Assembly (NCBI RefSeq): GCF_905475345.1
Contig: NC_066589.1
Coordinates: forward strand, 1,620,501-1,684,500
Direction: 5' to 3'
Length of the DNA stretch: 64,000 nucleotides
DNA from: Vespula vulgaris
Lineage: Eukaryota > Arthropoda > Insecta > Hymenoptera > Vespidae
A program made the translations under genes and the position numbers. Shown here in pieces: positions 57,380 through 64,000 of the stretch; position 1 is the stretch's first letter, and every line of letters begins with the position of its first letter. The notes under the pieces were generated by a model, which saw nothing but the letters and a program-made list of their open reading frames with translations, was not told the origin of the DNA and did not search any database.

Positions 57380-60138
57380 CTACAAAAAAACATCTGCTAT
57401 TTGGAAAATCTATGAGAGATGAAGACATTTGTGCGCGAGCGTATATGCGTCTCCTGTGTGTAAGTGCGTTTAAACAACGAGGAATAAAGACGTCAAATAA
57501 TTTTTCTTTCCAAGAAAATAATTATATATAATGTCGACTTTTATCGATCGTATAATTCATCGATTTTTCAATTCATGCTATTACATGACATTGTATTTTG
57601 TGAACACGTAAAAAAATGTTACCGGCACAGAACGATATAAAAGTTATTATACGATATACAACAACAATTGTATTAAATAAATAATAAATATGTTATTAAT
57701 TTTTTGCATCTAGGAAATTTTTAGTTGATACATATCCTTCTAAATGATTGAAACGCTATCTAATCAATTTTTTAAACTGTTATCGATAACATTTTTATTC
57801 AAAAAAAAAGTGCTCTGAAATAATAATTCCAATAATCGTTATCAATATAAAGAGAAATCGGAGATAAATAGAAGCGTTAGCGTGACAGAAAAAAATGATC
57901 CACCTTCTCTTATCGTAGCGTGCTGAAATGCAATTACTATCACAAGAATCTTTTACACGTAAAATGAAAGCCACTGTTAAAGTTGCAAAAAATAATTATA
58001 AACGATTTACAAATATATTTTTATTCGAGTAATCAGTCAAATTTTAATCTATGCAGTTTTTTAAAGTAAATCGAACAGAACAATGCAACAATACATCTCT
58101 TATTTATCATCTATTGTAATGATCAATTTTATCAATAGAGACAATAATAATAATATTAATAATCGACAATTAAAATTATCATCGTCATTTTATTATTATA
58201 CAAAAAAAAATTTTATTTAAGTAGAAAACTCAAATAAAAATATCGACGAATAATATTTAAAAAAAAGAAACGAATCAATTTACAGATTTAAAAATATATT
58301 TCAAAGGAGTAGCAAGTGTTCATTGGACGACAACACGAACGGAAAATGATATAAACGGAAAACCCGTGACAGTAACCGATCATCATCATGCTACTGAAAA
58401 ATATTTCAGCATAGAACAATCTTTGTTAAGAAAATCGCCCGGTACGCATAAGTTAATCCTAATAAATATAAAATTGTTCGAATGAAGAAAAAAAAAAAGA
58501 TTTAAATTTATTAAGGATTCTCCTATGAAATATAGAAAACGACAGAGTGGAACTTCCGGAAGGACAAAGCGAATATTATTTTTCTTTTCAATTGCCGATG
58601 AACGTACCGTGTAGTTTTGAACATGAAGTTGGATATATTCGTTATACTGCAAAAGCAATCGTCGATATACCATGGAGATTCGATTGGTGGACAAAAACAG
58701 CATTCACCGTTGTCGCTCCGTTCGATTTAAATTCAATTTCGCATCAATGTGTAAGTTATCCTCTTTTTATTATTTTTTTTTTTTTTTTAAGAAGAAATGG
58801 AAAGACAGAAAAAGATATAAATGGAATATAAAAATTTCATTTTCGTTTAAGATGGGAATCGACGACGAGATGTCGAAAGATTACTGTTGTTGTTGTATCA
58901 ATAAAGGGTCAATACACGTTCGAATAAAAGTTCCAAGTTTAGGATACGTTCCAGGACAATTTATAATGACAGAAGTGATATCAGATGTAAAATCGTCGAG
59001 TATTAATATAACAAAAATTTCTACGAAATTGGAAGAAGTAATTACTTTCTAATCATTTTTCAAATATGTACATATGTATATATATATATATGCAAACGTT
59101 CATAATTCTATAACTATATAACCAGATTTGTAGGTAATTACATTTTATGCGCACGGCTCGACAAAAAGAGAAGAAATCACGATACAAAAGAATCAAGACG
59201 ACGGACCAATCGGAACACATCATCAAACAAATCTCAAACTTTATGTTCCACCTATTCCACCATCTAATTTAGACAATTGCAGTATCATTCAATTGAAATA
59301 TCGTCTACGTGTACACGTCCATGTTAGTGGCATGTGAGTGCAAAACAATTTTCGTTTTTTCTTCTATTTCCAAATTTTTAAACGCGTTACGCGTCTCACA
59401 GTAAAACGAAAACAAACGAACAAACGATATAAAAATAATATAAACCTAAAGTGACCAGCTTTGTAGTCGGCACGAACGCGTAGCGTGTTAAATATAATTC
59501 TACAAGTGTTTCTAGCAATCGATTATCTTATTTTACTCAACAGGCATAAAAAGATCGATAAAAAATATCCGATATTCATTGGAACAATACCTTTATTTTC
59601 TTCGTCATGGACACCATGGACACAAACAAATGATACTCAACCATCGGCACCAATAATTAACCAAGAACCATCAGTGTCCATTCCGATGCCTATATCAATA
59701 CCTGGGTTTGTTGAACCATCAGGAAAAATAACTAATTTACCAAGTATACCTCAACCTAATTTCAACGAGTCCCAAACACCAAATCCATCACTACCAGTAG
59801 GATGGAATATGCGTGAGTAGAAAACACTTTGATTTTTCGAACTAACTTATAAAATAAACTAGCTTTTAAAATAAATAATTTATATTATTCTTTTTTTGTT
59901 CTTTGTAGCACCCCCTTCTTACGAAGAATGCATGCAGAAAGCTAACAATATCAAGGACGATGATGATTCGAATTCTGTTTATGGCGCAGATCAGCCATTT
60001 GCACCGAGATATCCAGTTTTTAATTTTATGTTTCCTCGTAAGTCTATACACACATACGCAATATGTTCCAATTTTTATTATTTTTTATTTGTACTGTGAT
60101 TATCGAATTATCGTATCTTTTCAGATCCACCTAAATAA
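57115..60138 (+). CDS. Arrestin domain-containing protein (alpha-arrestin), gene 1, eight exons
   Basis: Alpha-arrestins are adaptors that bring Nedd4-type ubiquitin ligases to membrane cargo through PPxY motifs. The exons are 57115-57229, 58286-58441, 58536-58750, 58852-59037, 59134-59333, 59544-59812, 59909-60037 and 60125-60138. All junctions close in frame and give 427 aa. The N-terminal arrestin fold opens with KYDRPNATYVPGENITG. The C-terminal fold carries DYCCCCINKGSIHVRIKVPS, with the Cys cluster often seen there, then GYVPGQF and LKLYVPPIPPS. A Pro/Ser-rich tail follows, with PPPSYEE at 381-387, a PPxY ligand for WW domains. The protein ends HPPK before TAA. AATAAA occurs at 60134 and 60166. 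The family is firm; the orthologue is not assigned. Confidence 0.9.
57334..57378. repeat. (TA)n microsatellite in arrestin gene 1 intron 1
   Basis: About 22 TA units; not present at the matching place in gene 2. Confidence 0.95.
58286..58441 (+). CDS. Arrestin gene 1 exon 2
   Basis: After TTTACAG, LKIYFKGVASVHWTT and onward to EKYFSIEQSLLRKSP; both end codons are split. It includes a HHH tract absent from gene 2. Confidence 0.9.
58536..58750 (+). CDS. Arrestin gene 1 exon 3
   Basis: NDRVELPEGQSEYYFSFQL to FDLNSISHQC. It is nearly identical to gene 2 exon 3, including many silent positions. The donor is TGT|GTAAGT, phase 0. Confidence 0.9.
58852..59037 (+). CDS. Arrestin gene 1 exon 4
   Basis: MGIDDEMSKDYCCCC to KISTKLEE, 62 codons in phase 0. 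The donor is GAA|GTAATT. Confidence 0.9.
59134..59333 (+). CDS. Arrestin gene 1 exon 5
   Basis: VITFYAHGSTKREE to RLRVHVHVSG; the donor is AT|GTGAGT, phase 2. Its first eight bases repeat the start of the preceding intron. Confidence 0.9.
59544..59812 (+). CDS. Arrestin gene 1 exon 6
   Basis: HKKIDKKYPIFIGTIPL closes the arrestin C-domain; the rest is a Pro/Ser/Thr-rich linker ending SLPVGWNM. Confidence 0.9.
59909..60037 (+). CDS. Arrestin gene 1 exon 7 (PPxY motif)
   Basis: PPSYEECMQKANNIKDDDD to NFMFP; it holds the WW-binding PPSY motif and an acidic run. Confidence 0.9.
60125..60138 (+). CDS. Arrestin gene 1 exon 8
   Basis: A 14-base coding end after TTTTCAG: the second part of a split His codon, then PPK and TAA, overlapping an AATAAA. 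Confidence 0.75.
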
Positions 60139-61636
60139 ATAGTGTTATGTTATATTCGTAAATTGAATAAAAACGAATATTGAAATTCAAGTATCAATTG
60201 AAAGCCAAGATTAAAATTACTTTATATCAACGTTGTATTTACGTCCAGATACATGTATGAAGTTTAAATAAAAAAGAACATTTTTTTAAAACAATTATAT
60301 AGACTTGATTATTATAAATTATTATTTAATTATCAATATTGGTAGAGTACATATTAACACGAGTATTACAAATATCTTAAATGAATGTTAAATAATCGTA
60401 GGTATTGTTTATTCTAATCTGCGAATACGAAATAAGAGAGCTGCAATGTTTACTATTTAAGATTTATTTATCGTTATTATTAGCATAGTAGTAGCAGCAA
60501 TAGTAATAATATAAATTGACTAAAATATATAGATATAAAATATATATAAAAAGACTAGTCCCTACAAGGAAATTACGAAGAAAAAATAATTTTGAAAATT
60601 CTACCTCGTAGATAATACAAAAACGATGTTGTGATTTTTATCAAAATAATATGTAATATATACATGCAAAAAGAATAAAATAATTAATTATGTTCATATA
60701 CGTTTATAAAATAAAATAAAATAAAAAAAAAATGAAAGCAAATGAAATCCATCCAGCCTCGAACTCACGACTCCTGAATTAAAAACTTAGATATTTGTCA
60801 TTTTATTAAACAATCTTTCTTGTGAAAATTCTAATATATTTCTAATGTATAAAATATAAAGGAAATTATACATTGTTTTTTTAATTTAACGATATCAATG
60901 ACTGAACAAATAATTCCTTATTTTTATCATAAAATCCAAATGTTTATAGCCCATTAAAATGAACCTGAATGAATTGAATGAACCGTAGCTTTTCATCACG
61001 AAACACGTTTCCTTGCGTTTAGAAAGAATTAGACAATTTCTATATTAGTTTAAATACGCAAACCAGCAGGCAATATTTTGTGAATCGTCTAATTCACAAA
61101 AACAAAGCGCATTCAGCACACCATTCATGTTTGTGGCAAAATCACATTGTATAAGGTACTTAATATCTTCTTAATATCTTTAGTCGCGAAGTTCAAAGGG
61201 CATCGCCAATATACTTTTTTTTTTTCATGAAACTTTGTCCCAAAAAAATTGACAAATATCGACAACAGAGTTTACATCACGAGCATAATTCTCGAGCGAC
61301 TTTGATAAAGCACGTTTCCATTTTTGTGCATAAATTATTCTCGAAGAGTCGTGCCATTTCTTGACGCGATTTCTTTTTCTTTCTTCTTTTTCTTTCTTTT
61401 TTTTTTCAATGAAAATAAAGTTTATTGAAAAATTCGATAAGATCATGTCCTTATTTAAACCTTCAATCTCCAAGATGTGACTTTGTTAATCAAGATTGAT
61501 AAAGAATTACGTCTTTACTTATTATTGACGTAAACCATTAAAAAAAGCAGGGGTGATCAACACCATTTAACTTATCAGAAAATGAGATGTTTAAACACTT
61601 AACAGACATTTGGTTGAATCGATTCGAGTAACCAAA
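60139..61636. other. Spacer between the two arrestin genes
   Basis: It holds the 3' UTR of gene 1, then A+T-rich DNA. A tRNA-like B-box relic (AGTTCGAGGCT on the minus strand) lies at about 60757-60768. No gene seen. Confidence 0.6.
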
Positions 61637-61710
61637 GTGGGGAGACTGATAGCCTTACAAAGAGTTTACGTGCGGATAGTTTATTAGTCACCAAAGCGAT
61701 CTTCATCTGG
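61637..61710 (+). promoter_or_regulatory. Promoter of arrestin gene 2, shared with gene 1
   Basis: GTGGGGAGACTGATAGCC, then 47 bp downstream TTAGTCACCAAAGCGATCTT and CATC. The arrangement is that of gene 1. Confidence 0.5.
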
Positions 61711-61828
61711 TAGCTTCGAGCAAATTACTTTTGTTCTGTTTTAGCAAAAAATCATTTGAAGAAACTTACACGTTTATTCATTTTACTTCTCTTTTTATCG
61801 ACGTTCATCGATCGTACAGACAATAAAA

Positions 61829-61943
61829 ATGTCTCCGAGCATGTTCTTCATCAAATACGATCGATCTAATGCAACTTACTTCCCGGGTGAAAATATAACC
61901 GGTTGTGTGATCGTCGTATTGAGCGAGAAAAAAAGTGTTCAAG
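61829..61943 (+). CDS. Arrestin gene 2 exon 1
   Basis: MSPSMFFIKYDRSNATYF to VVLSEKKSVQ; 115 bases, as in gene 1. Confidence 0.9.
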
Positions 61944-63979
61944 GTAAAAAAATAAAAAAAAAAAAAAACCTTTTTCAAGATCAATGAAACGCGCGTGTTA
62001 TTTTTAAAATATACGAATAAGATGATAAAACGGGGATATCTATAAAAAAAAAAAGATTCTTCTATTTTGAATTTTGTGACAGAGTGACCGAACATGTGCT
62101 TGTACACGTGTATGTGTGTATATGTGTGTGTTTCTATGGTGAGAAAGAGAGAGAAAGAAAATTAATAATTAATTTTCAATTAATTTCTTTTATAAAAAAA
62201 ATACAATGTATAGAAAAGTAACATTGACTTTTATCGATCGTATTATTTATCAATTTCTAAATTCGTTATATTAGATGATATTCTATATCTGTGAACGGTT
62301 GAAAAAATTTTACTGACATTGAATGATATAATATTGTTATACAATATAGCAAAACACTAAACAAATAATGAATGCATTATGAATTTCCTATATGTATTTA
62401 AATATTGCACTGATATATTATCGTGAAAGATCGAAATGTAATCTGATCAATTCTCTAAACTTTAATCGATCATCTTGTTATATTTTTTCCCTTTCAGAGA
62501 TCACTAAGATATAATTATTTCAAATTTCTTTATCTATGTAAAATAAAATCATAGGAGATAAAGAAAAGCATGAGCGTGATAACGAAAATGACTCATCGTT
62601 TTATCGAAACGTATTCGGATAAAATGATCAGAAGAAACATTAACATATAAAATGTTAATTACTTACCAGTAGTAATTATCTATGATTCAGAAATATACTT
62701 TGAAAATACGAGTAACGATATACTTTTCTATCTATGTAATATTTTTAATGAATGAAAACGTATAGTCATCGTTTATTATTAACCATTTATTATTACAATC
62801 TACTGTACCAATAAGAAAGAATAATATATAAATAAGCGACGTTTAAATTTAACATCGTGAATCTTAACTCTTTCGAAAGAATTTCATTGAAATAAGAAAC
62901 AAGATAAAAATGTTCACGAAACAAACGACGTTTCAGATTTAAAAGTATATTTCAAAGGAGAGGCTCATGTTCATTGGTCAACTGGAAATGGAAATGATGC
63001 TACATTAACTGGTGATCACAATGCCACTGAAAAATATTTCAGTATAGAACAATCGCTGCTAAAAAGATCGTCAGGTAAGGATAAATTAATCTCAATAAAA
63101 ATAAAAATTTTCAGACGAAACAAATCAGGTTTAAATTCATGAAGAATTTCGTTTGAAATATAGAGGACGAAAAAATTGAACTTCCGGAAGGACAGAGCGA
63201 ATATTATTTTTCTTTTCAATTGCCAATGAACATACCATGTAGTTTTGAACATAAGATGGGATATATTCGTTATACTGCAAAAGCAATCGTCGATATACCA
63301 TGGAGATTAAATTGGTGGACAAAATCTGCGTTCACCGTGATCACTCCGTTCGATTTAAATGCCATTTCGTATCAATGCGTAAGTTATCCTTTCTTTTTAT
63401 TTCTGTTTTTTTTTTCTTTCTAAATAAACAGAAAAAAAAGAAAGGAAAAGAAAAGAAAAGAAAAGAAAAAAATACACAACAAATGGAATATAAAATTTCG
63501 TTTCTTTCTCAGGTTGGAATAGACGAAGAGACATCGAAAGATTTTTCTTGTTGTTGCTTAAACAAAGGCTCGATAAACGTACGAATAAAGGTACCAACCT
63601 TAGGATACGTTCCAGGACAATTTATAACGACCGAAGTGATATCAGATATAAAATCGCCGAACGTTAACATAACCAAAATTTCAACGAAACTCGAAGAAGT
63701 AATTATTTTCCAATAATTTTTAATATGAATATATATAAGTTTACAATTTTATCCGTATATTGATCAACTAGATTTCTAGGAAATTATCTTTCACGCGCAA
63801 AGCTTCACAGAAAAAGCAGAAATCTTATTACAAAAGAGCCAAGAAGATGGACCAATTGGAAAGCGTCATCATACTAATCTGAAACTTTATGTTCCACCTC
63901 TGCCACCATCTAATCTAGAACATTGTGGTATCATCGAATTGAAATATTGTCTACGTGTGAAAGTTCACGTCAATGGCAT
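61829..63979 (+). CDS. Arrestin domain-containing protein, gene 2 (tandem copy), partial
   Basis: The exons are 61829-61943, 62937-63074, 63164-63378, 63513-63698 and 63780-63979; the gene runs off the right edge at a phase-2 AT|GTGAGT donor. Exons 1, 3, 4 and 5 have exactly the lengths of their gene 1 counterparts, and exon 2 is 18 bp shorter. The protein opens MSPSMFFIKYDRSNATYFPG and carries DFSCCCLNKGSINVRIKVP, GYVPGQF and LKLYVPPLPPS. The PPxY tail is expected beyond the window. It is a tandem duplicate with the same presumed adaptor role. Whether it is functional cannot be told without its end, but no break is seen so far. Confidence 0.9.
62937..63074 (+). CDS. Arrestin gene 2 exon 2
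   Basis: LKVYFKGEAHVHWSTGNGN to SLLKRSS, between TTTCAG and GTAAGG. It lacks six residues relative to gene 1. Confidence 0.9.
63164..63378 (+). CDS. Arrestin gene 2 exon 3
   Basis: DEKIELPEGQSEYYFSFQL to FDLNAISYQC; 215 bases, as in gene 1. Confidence 0.9.
63513..63698 (+). CDS. Arrestin gene 2 exon 4
   Basis: VGIDEETSKDFSCCCLNKG to KISTKLEE; 186 bases, phase 0. Confidence 0.9.
63780..63979 (+). CDS. Arrestin gene 2 exon 5
   Basis: EIIFHAQSFTEKAE to CLRVKVHVNG; 200 bases, phase-2 donor near the window end. Confidence 0.9.
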
Positions 63980-64000
63980 GTGAGTCTAAAATAATTTTCT

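Noticed and set aside
60741..60780. tRNA gene suggested by GTTCGAGGC on the minus strand
   Set aside because: No A-box, anticodon arm or acceptor stem can be folded; at most a SINE or tRNA relic.

Overview
The window is animal nuclear DNA, most likely from an insect and probably a hymenopteran. It is very A+T-rich and packed with (TA)n, (GA)n, (TAA)n and poly(A) runs. All recognisable genes are split by GT-AG introns, many of them very long, and there is no operon-like packing. The order is an inference from base composition, the microsatellite load and the gene families, not a proof. Nearly all apparent ORFs outside the exons below are low-complexity shadows of microsatellites.

Layout. (1) 1-6164, minus strand: the first two coding exons of a fatty acid transport protein (SLC27/FATP family) separated by a 5.8 kb intron; the rest of the gene lies to the left of the window. 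(2) 7903-9211, minus strand: a compact five-exon gene for a VAMP4-like R-SNARE; a CTCF-like site and a YY1/Pho-like site lie just upstream of its start. (3) 14319-51334, minus strand: a 37 kb gene for an RGK-family (Rad/Rem/Gem/Kir) small GTPase with seven coding exons, a long Ser/Pro-rich N-terminus and the diagnostic RGK C-terminus; its untranslated leader probably extends to about 53.8 kb. Its introns carry a possible nested plus-strand gene (33.3-35.8 kb), a 130 bp hairpin element (46.4 kb), a solo mariner-like end (37.3 kb), an unexplained ORF island (43.4 kb) and a diverged 125 bp tandem duplication (34.3 kb). (4) 57115-60138 and 61829-63979 (continuing past the right edge), plus strand: two tandem alpha-arrestin (arrestin domain-containing) genes with the same exon structure, similar promoters and partly alignable introns.

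The exon models for FATP, VAMP4, RGK and the arrestin pair were built by joining reading phases across splice sites by hand. Every junction closes in frame, which is the main evidence for them. The genes do not form one pathway. The FATP product handles fatty acids, VAMP4 acts in trans-Golgi/endosome fusion, RGK proteins inhibit voltage-gated calcium channels and bind the cytoskeleton and 14-3-3, and alpha-arrestins recruit Nedd4-type ubiquitin ligases to membrane cargo. No CRISPR array, bacterial operon, rRNA or intact tRNA was seen.
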